Positions 11,641-22,867 of a DNA stretch of 64,000 nucleotides are shown here, in pieces (the stretch's first letter is position 1; the number at the start of each line of letters is the position of its first letter). The notes beneath the pieces are model-generated. The model searched no databases. It was not told the origin of the DNA and worked only from the letters and a program-made list of their open reading frames with translations. Made by a program: the position numbers and the translations under genes. The stretch is from Budorcas taxicolor (Eukaryota; Chordata; Mammalia; Artiodactyla; Bovidae): positions 182,025,170 through 182,089,169 of the forward strand of contig NC_068910.1 in assembly GCF_023091745.1 (NCBI RefSeq). Direction: 5' to 3'.

Positions 11641-13004
11641 CACATGCATAATTTATAACACAAGGTTATTTTCTCCATTTGCTAAAGACAAGGTAGAAGG
11701 CCAGTCATGAAAATTGATTTGAAAAACTTAGAATTTTAGAGCGGAAGAAAACCCAACCAGACTTTTGGTAGGAGATAAAGTTGAAACCCAGAAAGACAAG
11801 GCAAGCTGCTCAAGTGTACACAGTCAGTTAGAACCAGATCCATGGTGATCTTAGTTGATGGGCCCCACTGGATCTCTCTTAAAGGAAGGATTTGTTGCCT
11901 CTGCTGTTTGGAGGGCTGTTGGCAGGCAGCCATTAGCTGCCAGCCTCTTTAGGATTGACCTCAGCTGCCAAGAGCAATCTCTTCCAGGGACAGACCCTTA
12001 CAGGGGAAGCTCATATCCAGTGACTGACTGAGGCGGAACAGAAAAGTCCAGCCTTTTGACCTAACGTGATCAGTCAGTCAGCGAGGCTAGTTTCTCCCAA
12101 TGCTTTCTTTTCCCCTTTTCACAAATGTTGATCCTAAAACCTCTACTGAATAAACATCCTGCACACTGACCTTCATCTCAAAGAGAGCTTCCAAGAGAAC
12201 CCAACCTTGAATAAAACCTAAAATAAAAATTGTGCCTAAAATAAAATCTGTTTCCTGCTAAAATGTCCATTTTGAAAGTAAATGTGATGTGTGTGTGTGT
12301 CTGTGTGTATGTCTGTATGTCTGTCTATCTGCTCATGGTGTAAACATGCATATATACATATATGAATATATGTCAGTGTCCATCCCATGTCTCACCATTT
12401 CTAAGAACTTCCCCATTTGGCAGCTGAAAAAACATTTAAGTTTTCCATCATGCACTGTCAGGCTTTTGCCTCTCTAGAGAGACGGCGGCTATCTGGTCCA
12501 AATGACATTGGCATGGCTTAGTTTGGTGTGTGCAGGACTGTCTCAGACTGACCTCACATCCTAGCAGCCAATGAGTGACTGGTTGAGAAGCAAAGATCAC
12601 AGGAAGAGAACCCGTAGGACCCTTGCACTCTTTCACCTCATCTACTGACAGTGACCCCAGAAAACTAACCTATAATCACCCTCGTTAAAGTCAGAGCAAT
12701 CCATCACATGTCCGAAGACATGCTGTCTCTCTTTGTATCTTCCCCATCCACTCCCTTTCACAGTTTCAAATCTACATTTCTAGACACAATTGGACACTCC
12801 ATTGGCTGAGGCAGTGGTACAAAATCAGCTGTGACATCTCAACTGCCAGCCTCTCTCCTGGCTTCTTAATTGTCCCCTCCTTACCCCTTACCTGCCTTGC
12901 CTTCAACAAGCTTGACCATGAGTCAAGGGGTATTGCATTCCCCACCCTGAACAATACTTTTCCCTTTTTCTCATGTCTTTCCCATCTTGTTGGATATCAT
13001 CTGT
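11641..13004. other. Unique intergenic segment with a TG-rich tract
   Basis: No gene or assignable transposon is seen. A TG/TCTG microsatellite-like tract lies at about 12284-12330, followed by TATA-like repeats to about 12375. Confidence 0.45.
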
Positions 13005-13120
13005 CAACTGAATGATCTTAGATAACTCTCTGTGTCCTCATGTGGAAATGGGGTCATGGTTCCCAACTCACAGGGTGTTCTGAGGACCGAATGGGATTGT
13101 GCTGTGAGGGCTTTAGCCAT
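13005..13120 (+). mobile_element. MIR SINE fragment
   Basis: The text follows the MIR core and 3' region: 'gtgtcctcatgtggaaatgg', then 'cccaactcacagggtgttct' and 'gaggaccgaatggga'. It is ancient and diverged. Confidence 0.6.
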
Positions 13121-13329
13121 AGTGCATGTCCAATCCCAGTAGCTCTTCCTGACAGTCAGTCAGTCTCCCAATGCAGCCCTATGGCCATTCTTCAACCACT
13201 TCTCCTTCAACCTCTGTTCTATCCCTGTCCATACACTTCTTCTCAGCAAAGGAGGGGTTCATTCAAAACTCTTCCTCTACTGTTAAGAAATGATGAGGTG
13301 ATATGACCAACAAGAAAATAAAGGCTTGC

Positions 13330-13560
13330 AGGGTCTTTCCGGTGGTGCTAGTGGTAAAGAACTAATCTGCCAACGCAGGAGACATAAGAGATGTGGGTTC
13401 AATCCCTGGGTCTGGAAGATCCCCTGGAGAAGGAAATGGCAACCCCGTCTAGTACTCTTGCCTGGAGAATCCCATGGACAGAAGAGCTTGGTGGGCTACA
13501 GTCCATAGTGTCACAAAGAATCAGACATGACCGAGGCAACTTTGCACACACACACTCACA
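13330..13560 (+). mobile_element. Bov-tA SINE with CA-rich tail
   Basis: The tRNA-like head (gggtctttccggtggtgcta), the B box (ggttcaatccctgg) and the BovB-like end are present. The tail continues as 'cacacacacactcaca' at 13544-13560. Confidence 0.92.
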
Positions 13561-14469
13561 GTGCTATACTTCAGTCAGGCTCAAACTTATACCCCAAAAT
13601 TAATCTGCTGTTCCTAAGGATATCTTTATCAATTATTATGCATATGTAAAATAGCCATGCATTTGAAAAATATTCTCACAAACTTGACATTTGAAAGGGA
13701 AGTCTAAATGTATACCACATTTTAACCACTGTGCAAATGACTTAGTTTTTTTCAGGCCTTTCCTGATCCTTCTATTTATATCCCATGAACATCGCATTGT
13801 AAGAGTATTGACATACTGACATTTTAAAGCCTTTTCATTTTAAGCTGTTCCTCTTTGAAGAGTTCTCGCCACCACCCTGTCTACTCCATCTTAAGAATGA
13901 AAATATCAGAGGGATAAGGGAGCAAATAATATAACTAAAAACAGAGGTCAGTGCATGTTTGATGAGCAGATTGCATTGTTGGGCTATAGAAAGGACAGAC
14001 CACTGTTGTTATAAAACACACAGCCATTTTATAACTCTAGAAGGCCCTAAATTTGTTTTCAGTGAGGAATAATCAAGATGGAAAAGAAAAAGGAGAAAAA
14101 ATATGAGGAATAAAAGTAGAGGAAGATATTATATTCAAAACATCATTAAACTGAAAGTTGATAGACATGGCAAAGCAAAACAAAACATATTTTATCAAGG
14201 ATTTTTCTATTCCCTTGGTAATGCCATCCACCTTATGACTCATTATAATGCTGTGAGACCTTTTTATTTTTAAAGTATCATTATTATTATTATTATTATA
14301 TTTTTATGTGGGTGAATTTGCCAACATAATCATTTTCGGTTCAATCCTATCCTTCAGATTTCTAATAGAAGCTCCATAGAGTAAAGAAATGTAAAAGTTT
14401 CAACAAAATCCACTCAGTGACAATACAGGGCATCCTTTTCCTACAATGTGGGTCTTCAGTACTTCTGCT
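13561..14469. other. Unique AT-rich intergenic segment
   Basis: I see no gene or confident repeat. A (TTA)n-like run lies at about 14278-14300. Confidence 0.4.
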
Positions 14470-14622
14470 AACAATAACTAACATTTGTGGAATGTGACTT
14501 TGTGCCAGACACTGTTCTGAGTACTTATCATACTAACTCACTTATCTTTCTCAATCCTCATCTGAGCTGGGTACTTCGCTTTATGGTTGTGTAACACTTT
14601 ACAGTTAGAGAAATCAAAGTAG
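14470..14622 (-). mobile_element. MIR SINE, antisense
   Basis: Antisense MIR landmarks are visible: 'aactaacatttgtggaatg', 'tgtgccagacactgttctga' and 'ctcaatcctcatctgagctg'. Confidence 0.65.
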
Positions 14623-14765
14623 AGATGACTCTGGTCTGGAAGGCAGCTGTCTTTCTTTCCGGTTTTAACTCTGCCACAACTTGTAACAAGACCTTGAGCC
14701 TTCCAATTTTAGGCTGTCAGTTTCTCCTCTGTAAAATGGGGACATCCCATGGCATCATCTCAAAG
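14623..14765 (+). mobile_element. MIR SINE, sense
   Basis: Sense MIR text follows the antisense copy directly: 'ttttaactctgccacaactt', 'agaccttgagcc' and 'cctctgtaaaatggggacat'. The two form a tail-to-head inverted pair of ancient SINEs. Confidence 0.65.
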
Positions 14766-15486
14766 GACTCTTTCCTCTAAAATACTCTGGTTTTGTGCTT
14801 CTATATTTTGTTCCTAGCAAGCTGTATTTGAAATTCTTAAAACACCTTAAAAAAAAAAAAAAAAACGCAAATAAGATGATTGTATTGAAAGCCTCAGCAC
14901 TCATCTGAAAGTGTATAACTGTGTTGCCTGCAGAGTTTGTCTGGGGAGTGACCAGCTTATATTTCAAGGAAGAATGAATGAAAAATTGTGGTTGAGGGGG
15001 TCACCACATCAAAAGAAATATATCTATACATGTAAACTTAGAAGAGAGTAAGATATGAAAAAAAAAAAACTTCAAGGGTAGGTAAGTGAAGGATGTAAGA
15101 GAGGGGAATTGAACACCACGACATATTTTTCCTTTCAGAAGACCATCTGCTAAAGTTCTGAGCAGGAGAACAAAGTGGGATTTGAAGGATCTGGAATAAA
15201 TGAAGTGAAAGAAATGCTGAGAAATCTTTTGAAGGAGCAATTTCCAGACAAGCAAGGGAAGTCATGTGGCTTGCCCTTCTGGTCCCACAAAAGTATGCAC
15301 GTTCTTGGGGAGCAAGCTCTGTGGAGGGTTCTCTGGCTGAAAGAAAGTGATTCAAAGCCCATAATAACAGAGCCCTCAGCAGGGGGAAGGCGGACGTGGG
15401 GAGAGAAGGCATTCAGGCTGGCACAGGAGACAGAGTATAGGTTCTATCAGACAAAATGAAGAAGGAGCATTTAAATGGTGAAATTA
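14766..15486. other. Unique intergenic segment
   Basis: No repeat is recognised. Overlapping opposite-strand frames (15038-15412 minus, 124 codons; 15175-15459 plus, 94 codons) share no similarity with families I know and are probably chance. Confidence 0.4.
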
Positions 15487-15500
15487 TAGAACATTAAAAC

Positions 15501-15540
15501 TTAAAAATACCTTTTTATTTTATATTGACGTATAGCTGAT
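15501..15540 (-). mobile_element. Ultra-short L1 insertion with 14-bp target-site duplication
   Basis: Forty bases with a T-rich stretch and 'ttgacgtatagctgat', which matches the antisense artiodactyl L1 3' end, lie between perfect direct repeats tagaacattaaaac at 15487-15500 and 15541-15554. It looks like one severely 5'-truncated retroposition. Confidence 0.75.
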
Positions 15541-15554
15541 TAGAACATTAAAAC

Positions 15555-16464
15555 CTTTGACACCTTATACATCTTTTACTTCACCTGCTTCCTCTTAGGA
15601 TACAAACACTGAGGCCCAGGAAAATGAAGGGATTTTACAAAGAAAGAGCTTGAAATCAATGCACTGAGGATTAAAAACAGCATGAATTTTAGAAACAAGA
15701 TGGATGGCAAAATATTTTTTTACTCTCTTAAAATATGGAATGCCAAAAAGGAAAAAAAAAAATCTTTCCCAATGAAAGCACTAAATGGTAATCCTTGGCT
15801 TCTTCAGCAATCTGTTTTAAAGGTTATAGTATTATCAAGTCTTAAAACTGCTGATATGCTTTTTTTAGGTAAGAAAGTATGAATCAGCTGAATGAACAAA
15901 CTCATCTACTGTTTCTACAATGTCTAATTTAGGGTAACATTAATAATAGAAGATGCCCAAAATACAACAATGAAAGCAACAGAAAATATATTCTTTTAAA
16001 ACTTGGCCCTTAAACCCCAACAATCCTCCTTATAGGAAAGCAGTTGTGGTACAAAGACCTGAACAGAAAAAAAGGAATAAAAAAATCTACCAATAGTTAT
16101 TTTTAGCAGTTGTAATTTTAAAATTTTATGTGTTAAAAGTAAAAAAAGATTTCCTTAGAATGGAAATTAAGATTCATCACTGAGAAGGAAAAATAATGGT
16201 ATGAGTTTTCAGAGTCTTAAAGAGTGTTTTAATCTAGCTGTCAGATCTGTGACCTACTATGGTTCTGCATGCCTCGTGTTTAAAAAAATGGCAAAATGTG
16301 CACATCATAAAGTGCTTGGAAGTATTTTTTTATGATGAGAAACAGGTTCTGAGCAGTGAGCCAGGCCTCAGGGTCTTTGTCTTGGAGCTGGTATTGAGTA
16401 CATTGCATAGATCTGAGGGGTAGAGTTATGGCCTCTTTTGTTTCTTCTTCTATCTTGGGTCAGG
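15555..16464. other. Unique AT-rich intergenic segment
   Basis: No gene or confident repeat is seen. The 66-codon frame at 15682-15882 is lysine-rich low complexity. Confidence 0.4.
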
Positions 16465-16478
16465 TTATCACTAACATT

Positions 16479-16662
16479 TGGTCTTCCCTGGTGGTCCAGT
16501 GGCTAAGACTTCATGTTCCCGGTGCAAGGGACCCAGGTTCGATCCCTGGTCACGGAACTAGATCCCACATGCTGCAACTAAGAGTTTGCATGTAGCAATT
16601 TAGGATTCCACGTGCTGCAAACAAGAACCAGCCAAATAAATGTTAACAACAAAAGAAAAGGA
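16479..16662 (+). mobile_element. CHR-type tRNA-Glu SINE with 14-bp target-site duplication
   Basis: A well preserved CHR SINE has A-box 'tggtccagtggctaag' and B-box 'ggttcgatccctgg', then 'cggaactagatcccacatgc'. Direct repeats ttatcacta(a/c)catt at 16465-16478 and 16663-16676 flank it with one mismatch. The boxes are internal Pol III promoter elements, not a tRNA gene. Confidence 0.9.
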
Positions 16663-16676
16663 TTATCACTACCATT

Positions 16677-17479
16677 CAGTCCCTGACTTTCTAAGAGGAA
16701 CCAATTCCAGTCTCTATTTTTTGGCTCCTAATTTTTCGTGTGCATTTTTGAAATTATTATGAAAAATTATTTTGAAATATGACTTTATGTGCTTTAAGGA
16801 GGCCAGGAATTGAAGGGCATCATAAGAGAAAGGGCCTTCACCTTCTTTTTCTTGTTTTTTTTTTTTAAAAAGGAAACTGAACAGCCTATGGGCCTCTAAT
16901 GTGCAGAATCTTGTGGGCAGCTTGCTTACCTATGCAGTGGGCTGCAGGGGGTAGCATCAGTGGCTGACACAGGCTTTTCTGAGACACTGCCCTTCACTGC
17001 CCTGAGATTCCCCCCCAGTCAGGCCCAAAGCACCCTAGCTGACTGCAACCACCTAACAGCCTGCCTCCAGAAAGGAGATCTTTCCTGGTGGCTGGCTTTG
17101 AGGACCCAACTGGCAAGAGGATCATAGGAAAGTGCTTGAGCTGGGATTGGAGCCATTTCAGCAAGTCTGATACCTCTCGGTAAATATCCTTTTAGTGAGT
17201 AGTCTGACATGCCAGTTTATATCATCTGTGGCTGCCAGGCAGTTCTTGGGCCCATTTAGACAATAGCTCTCCCAGTCCAGTCAAGTCCTTTCCTACCTGA
17301 GAACAAATCCAAACACACTGAGAAGTAGTTCTGAGTTCCCCCCTTGCAGAGCTTACTAGGATCTTCAAAATTTGGGAACTGCTTTGGAGGGTTTTGAGCT
17401 AGCATATTTAATGATGATTTCACTCTCAAATTAATTTCCTCATCTCTTCCATCACTTCGATCAGTCACCACAATTTCTT
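16677..17479. other. Unique intergenic segment
   Basis: No repeat or gene is recognised. Short open frames show no domain. Confidence 0.4.
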
Positions 17480-18010
17480 CTCTGGATTACTGTGACTGCT
17501 CTTCATGAGGCTCACTTCCTTGACTCTCTCGTCTTCCCTACCATCTAAAGAATCTTCTCAGATCACAAATCTGACCGTGACACTTCATGTTCACTGCCCT
17601 TCCCTGCCTACCCCTCATCCTCTGACAAACATCGAAAACCACTAGAATCTGGCTTCCCCTGTCAATGCTCTCCCTTCATTATCTTCCTCTTCTCACCACA
17701 CAGGGCTCCAGACAATTCTCACTTGGGCCAGCTTTTCCCCATTCTGATTTTCTGGTGCCCACTGTGAACTCACTTTTAGGTATCACGTCCAAAGTTCCCC
17801 TTGGGAAGACTTCTCTGATTCCCTTTGCCTGGACCAACCTGCGGGATCCTCCACCCCTTAACTTCTGTGTACAGTGGACTTGGCTGTGTACACATCCATC
17901 AACTTCACCAGAACGTAAGCTCCTAAAAGCCAAAAACTGGGTCTTACTCTCGGTTCCCCAGAGCCTGGTCCAGGGCTTGACCCTTGCAAGAGCTCAGCAC
18001 ATGTCTGAAG
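17480..18010 (+). mobile_element. L2 LINE 3' region
   Basis: The segment follows the L2 3' end: 'tggattactgtgactgctc', 'cacaaatctgaccgtgacac', 'aagacttctctgattccctt', and the terminal 'aagctcctaaaagcc' through 'gctcagcacatgtctgaa'. It is a long ancient fragment. The 116-codon frame at 17665-18015 is L2-derived and not a gene. Confidence 0.75.
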
Positions 18011-19314
18011 CTTGAACGAAGTGTTTCATCAACCCTGAGAACCAGGGGGAGGAGTTGCCTGCCCCTAGAAGGAGGTCTGGCTGCTTCTTCCATTTTCCTT
18101 TCTTCACTGAGGCCAAGAGGGTGCCAAGACTCCCCAGTCTCCCCTCGGCAGCCAGGGAGAGGGTGAGGAGAGGGGGTCTTTGTTCCTCCTCCAGATGGCT
18201 GGAGCTGGGATGCAGCCCAGCAGCTGTGTTTGGGTAGAAGGCGAGAGGACAGATGGCCTGGTGTCTGTTTGCAGACAGCCTGAGAGACCGCAGCCCTGGT
18301 ACAAGGCACGCTCCGAGGTAGACGCCACAGGACAGTGGTGGAGTGGGGCAGACGCCAGGGCAGACCGCTGTGTTAGCTTTCACTGCTCAGACCCTGGCCG
18401 GAGTGACTGCTGGGCAGCAGAAAGAGAAGCCTTTATGCACAAATCCCTTGTGTTTCTGGTGGTAGCTTTTAACATTTCAATCCAAACAAAGACTTTCCTA
18501 TATGAAAACTCTCTTAATTACTATCATTTAAAAATTGGTTTAACACAAGCAAGCCTCATTAGGATTCAGTTTTGCTTTCTGCAAATTTTGGCAGCCACTG
18601 AATTATTAACCCAACCAATACTGGTTGTGGAGGGGGGACGGGCAGGGGTGGGGGGCTTCTCCTGCTCAAAATATTTAGAACCAGAACATGATACAAGGTG
18701 TAATAATTTGTACCAAGAAAGCAGTCACATGTTTACATATGTCGATCAAAATAAGCTCACAGATATCCTTATAGCTTCAGGAAAGCCTTTTATTTAAAAA
18801 AAAAAAAATGGGCAGGATCCTCAGGAGATCAGGATGAGAGCTGAAGGCAATGCTATCATCAGCTGGCTGACTGCTCTTCCCCTCCTGATCCAAAGCCAGT
18901 CAGCCCAAAAATCAAGGCACAGTGTCATACTTGTGTCCCACGGATGTTGGTGTGACCTCCCTAAGATGCCAGTTTGTAATGGACATGCTTACAAGACAAC
19001 CACCTCCAAGACTGTGATTCTTTGATCATCTTCTTCTTAATCAATCATTCAAGCCATGACTTGAAATCACCTTTTGCTTCTGTGTGTAGTAAAACAGAGA
19101 CTTTGAAAGATGGAAAGCCATATCTTCGTGCTTCATGTAGTGTAAGTATAAACTACCTTTCCCCTACCAAAATAATTTTTAACAGCAATAAGAAATCTGG
19201 TTCTATCTAGAATCAACTAGAGGAATCCCAGTGAGGAAAGCGGAATTGCCTTCTTTCTTGCCACCACCTTGCCCCTCACCCTTAAAAAATATCCACATCC
19301 CCACTTAATAGATG
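18011..19314. other. GC-richer unique segment with a 205-codon open frame
   Basis: The frame 18180-18797 (+) is the longest non-transposon open frame here. Its first ~75 residues are Cys/Trp/Arg-rich from GC-rich DNA; the rest is hydrophobic or Ser/Asn-rich from AT-rich DNA. I see no domain, signal peptide, ribosome-start context or splice pattern. A 129-codon minus frame (17994-18383) overlaps it. It could be chance, a conserved non-coding element or a non-coding RNA exon. Confidence 0.25.
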
Positions 19315-19521
19315 GAAGTGAAAGTGTCAGTGAAAGCGTTAGTCACTCAGTTGTGTTCAACTCTTTGCAACCCCATGGACTGTAGCCCACCAGGCTCCTC
19401 AGTTTATGGAATTCTCCAGGCAAGAATACTGGAGAGGGTAGCCACTCCCTTCTCCAGGGGATCTTCCTGACCCAGGTCTCCCACACTGCAGGTGGATTCT
19501 TTACCATCTGAGCCACCAGCC
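19315..19521 (-). mobile_element. Bov-tA SINE
   Basis: A full minus-strand copy runs from 'agtcactcagttgtgttcaa' to the inverted head 'ccatctgagccaccag'. It is preceded by the AAGTGAAAGTG-type tail extension. Confidence 0.92.
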
Positions 19522-19689
19522 CAAAGGGAATCCTTTGAAACCTGAGCATTCTGACATCCAGGCTTATTCAAGGCACCTGTAAGAAAACAGAGTTGTGACC
19601 AGGTAAGCGTCTGACTCTCTTTCTTGTGCCTGACACTTCTGAGTCCTCTCACCAAGGGTTCCTGGCTACCAAATGGGCCTTAGCCTAAA

Positions 19690-19903
19690 TTGCCCAGTAT
19701 GGTAGCCACTAGCCACTCGTGTCTACTAAGTTAGAAGCTTAAAGTAAGTAAAATTAAATGCAGTAAAATAGTCCCTTAGTCACATTAATCAATTTCCAGT
19801 GCTCAATGAGTGCGTGCCACTAGTGGCCACCATACTGGACAGCAAAGCCATAGAGCATTTCCCTCATCACAGAGCGTTCTGTTTGATAGCACTGCGTAAA
19901 GAC
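19690..19903. mobile_element. hAT-type MITE with terminal inverted repeats
   Basis: The left side reads 'ccagtatggtagccactagc' and the right side 'agtggccaccatactggac', an inverted repeat typical of mammalian non-autonomous hAT elements ending in a CAGTGCTGTCCAA-like terminus. The exact family is uncertain. Confidence 0.6.
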
Positions 19904-20094
19904 TATTTAGTTAGGCAATTCAATTCGGTATCAAGGCAGGCTTGCTTGATTTTATTACTGAATTGACCCCATTGTTTGAATTTATTAATAGGTTTAGTTG
20001 GGCTAACTGTGCACTGCAGCAGCTGTTGAGGAGATGACAGAAGTGATTTGTTTCATAGAATGGCAATGGTTACAGTGAAAGTATGAACGATAGT

Positions 20095-20260
20095 AATAGC
20101 TGACATTTACTGAGCACTTAGGATCCAGGCACTGTGCTAAGCACTTAATTTATGTAATCTCATAGCCTTCATAACTCTATTATTATCCTAGTTAAACAAG
20201 AGAATATTAATAGCAGAGATGGGAAGAGTCTTTTAACATTCGTCTGATTCAACCCTCTCT
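20095..20260 (-). mobile_element. MIR SINE, first part (antisense)
   Basis: Antisense MIR: 'gctgacatttactgagcact', 'ccaggcactgtgctaagc', 'attattatcc'. It appears to continue at 20462-20550 after a second MIR. Confidence 0.75.
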
Positions 20261-20265
20261 GTTGA

Positions 20266-20461
20266 CAGACCTTAGACTCTGGAGTCAGACTGCCTGGGTT
20301 CAGTTGAGTGGCCTTGAGCAAGTAACCCTCTTTTTGCTTCAGCTTCCTCATCCATAAAATGTAGGAAATGGCAGCATCTGTCTTATAAATTGATGTGAAA
20401 ATTGGACAAGAATAGTTCATGTAAACTAAGAATCTAGTAAGTATTAACTGCTTTGATTACT
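20266..20461 (+). mobile_element. MIR SINE nested in another MIR
   Basis: Sense MIR: 'actctggagtcagactgcct', 'gccttgagcaagtaaccctc', 'cttcctcatccataaaatg'. It separates the two halves of an antisense MIR, so this copy inserted later. Confidence 0.75.
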
Positions 20462-20550
20462 GTTACAGGTAAAGAAAATCCAGGGAGATTAAAGATATGC
20501 TCAAAGTCGCCCAGCTAAGACCAAGACCAGCCGAGCACTCTTCCTATTAC
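20462..20550 (-). mobile_element. MIR SINE, second part (antisense)
   Basis: Resumed antisense MIR: 'aaaatccagggagattaaag' and 'ctcaaagtcgcccagctaag', the equivalent of the GGTCACACAGCTA landmark. Confidence 0.65.
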
Positions 20551-21620
20551 ACTTGCGTATAAATCACACTGGCTCTCCTTTCTACCTCCTCACATGCTTT
20601 CAACTAGCCTATCCGCTTTTATCATAACTACTTGGCAGCTAACTGCTAGCTTCAGAGTGACATCAGCACTTTTCCATTGGCAAAGAATCCAGTGCCTCTC
20701 CCATGGAAGCTGCCAGTTTCCAGGCTTTCTGGCTTGGTGACAATTGGAGAATAACCTAGATGAGCTCCAAGGTCCCTGTCTCTCCCAATGTCACTCCCAA
20801 GAGCATTTGAGCCCGGAAAGCAAAGGCAGTTTTTCCTGTTAGGGGAGAATAAATTCTTTGGCACAATTGTCTAGGTCAAAGATAAGACTCCTGAAATTTT
20901 TCTGTAGTAGGATGAGAGTGAAAGGGGAAAAAAATAATTAACTACAACTGGCCCGATCCACGTGGCCATCTATCTACAGCATAAATCTCTCAGGCCTTTT
21001 TTTAACAGCTCACGGGTGTGCTTGTGGTTCCCAGTCCCAGGCTCCACATGAGATGTTGAGCCAAGATGTTCATGTTAGAGGACACTGACTCACTGAGGGC
21101 TCATGTGTTTGGATCTCTGCTCTTACCCAGAAGTTTGAAGACAGGAGAAGAAAATTCTTTATGCAACAGCATGAGTGCATACAGATCACTGGAATTTTTT
21201 ATTAAAATGATTTAGTAGGTTGGAGTGAAGCATGAGAGTTTGTATTTTTAGCAAGCTCCTGGGTGATGTAGATGCTTCTGGCTCAAGGTCTACACTTTGT
21301 ATAGCAAAGATCTATAGGTCTTTTATGCAGAAGTTGACAACTGGAGATTTCCAGACTCAGAATCTTCCTGATATGTGTTATTTCTTGCTGGTGTAGATAT
21401 CTGAGGTGTAAATTCAATTCCCTTCCAAGCATTTTCACCGAAAATGCTTCTTGAGAGCAACCTTGTCCCAGCAGATCCCCACATAGATAAGTCACCTCCA
21501 GGCCTTACAAAGCAAGGTACTCCCTTCAGTGGGCTAGCGTTAACATCTTCTTTCTCTTTCCTGTAATTGTGAAGTTAAATGGGAAGGGCTACCATCTGGA
21601 GGTAAGGGAGGGGAAAGACT
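20551..21620. other. Unique intergenic segment with a MER5A-like trace
   Basis: No gene is seen. About 21190-21300 resembles the 3' half of a MER5A-like hAT MITE ('gtatttttagcaagctcctg', 'ggtgatgtagatgcttctgg'). Confidence 0.4.
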
Positions 21621-21735
21621 GGTATTCAAGATATATAAAGAAACACTTATAACTCAACAATAAAATTAAAAACTATTCAACACTATTGATTTTTAGGGAA
21701 ATATGAATCAAAACCGTAGTAATGATAACTTACGG
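21621..21735 (+). mobile_element. Old L1 host of the nested stack, first part
   Basis: Sense L1 text ('aaatatgaatcaaaaccgta') resumes after 24510 ('cactacttcatatccacta') and again at about 24774, showing that one old L1 was interrupted several times. Confidence 0.6.
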
Positions 21736-21949
21736 TGAACAATGTCGGTTTGTGATCTCCGAAGAAGACGATTTAGATTTGGGACCAGGGACCAGGTCTG
21801 CTTTTGTATAGCAGAGTTTTATTAAAGCATAAAAAGGGACAGAGAAAGCTTCTGACATAGACATTAGAAGGGGGACAGAGAGTGTTCCTATCGTTAGTGT
21901 TAGCAAGGGAATTATATATACTTGTTAATTAATTATTGACTAGTTTTCG

Positions 21950-22810
21950 GTGATTATGGTTTCCACTGGAGAAGTAGACCCAGATAATCACGATTGTGAG
22001 ATCACTCATCTAGAGCTAGACATTCTGGAATGTGAAGTCAAGTGGGCCTTAGAAAGCATCACTACGAACAACGCTAGTGGAGGTGATGGAATTCCAGCTG
22101 AGCTATTTCAAATCCTGAAAGATGATGCTGTGAAAGTGCTGCACCCAATATGCCAGCAAATTTGGAAAACTCAGCAGTGGCCACAGGACTGGAAAAGGTC
22201 AGTTTTCATTCCAATCCCAAAGAAAGGCAATGCCAAAGAATGCTCAAACTACCACACAATTGCACTCATCTCACATGCTAGTAAAGTAATGCTCAAAATT
22301 CTCCAAGCCAGGCTTCAGCAATATGTGAACCGTGAACTCCCTGATGTTCAAGCTGGTTTTAGAAAAGGCAGAGGAACCAGAGATCTAATTGCCAACATCC
22401 GCTGGATCATCGAAAAAGCAAGAGAGTTCCAGAAAAACATCTATTTCTGCTTTATTGACTATGCCAAAGCCTTTGACTGTGTGGATCACAATAAACTGTG
22501 GAAAATTCTGAAAGAGACGAGAACACCAGACCACCTGACCTGCCTCTTGAGAAACCTATATGCAGGTCAGGAAGCAACAGTTGTAACCGGACATGGAACA
22601 ACAGACTGGTTCCAAATAGGAAAAGGAGTCCGTCAAGGCTGCATATTGTCACCCTGCTTATTTAACTTCTATGCAGAGTACATCATGAGAAACGCTGGTC
22701 TGGAAGATTATGGCATCTGGTCCCATCACTTCATGGGAAATGGATGGGGAAACAGTAGAAACAGTGTCAGACTTTATTTTGGGGGGCTCCAAAATCACTG
22801 CAGAAGGTGA
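21950..22810 (+). pseudogene. BovB reverse transcriptase fragment, motif C deleted
   Basis: The 286-codon frame carries RT sequence. Motif A (FIDYAKAFD) is at residues 168-176 with the catalytic Asp, and motif B (GVRQGCILSP) at 226-235. Intact BovB encodes an endonuclease-reverse transcriptase that copies its RNA at a nicked chromosomal target. Here the endonuclease domain is absent and the ~167-base deletion removes the YADD catalytic motif after residue 251, shifting frame into an unrelated tail. It cannot encode an active enzyme. The first nine residues come from upstream non-BovB sequence. Confidence 0.85.
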
Positions 22811-22867
22811 CTGCAGCCATGAAATTAAAAGACGCCTACTCCTTGGAAGAAAAGATATGAACTGAAC
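21976..22867 (+). mobile_element. BovB LINE, internally deleted
   Basis: BovB begins at 'gacccagataatcac' and runs through the RT domain. Relative to the minus copy it lacks about 167 bases at about 22705, where GAAGA microhomology would explain the join. A second deletion links 'gatatga' at 22860 to the terminal 'actgaac'. The string taattatt at 21930-21937 and 22868-22875 may be a target-site duplication, but 38 unexplained bases lie between the first copy and the BovB start. Confidence 0.85.

Noticed and set aside
15038..15459. Overlapping frames on both strands as coding sequence
   Set aside because: Opposite-strand frames of similar length with no family resemblance are expected by chance.
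16479..16662. tRNA gene from the A and B boxes
   Set aside because: The boxes belong to a CHR SINE head with target-site duplications. The cloverleaf arms are not intact.
18180..18797. The 205-codon frame as a real gene
   Set aside because: No domain, signal peptide, splice context or consistent codon usage. The composition simply follows the GC-rich to AT-rich shift of the DNA. Kept as a finding only.
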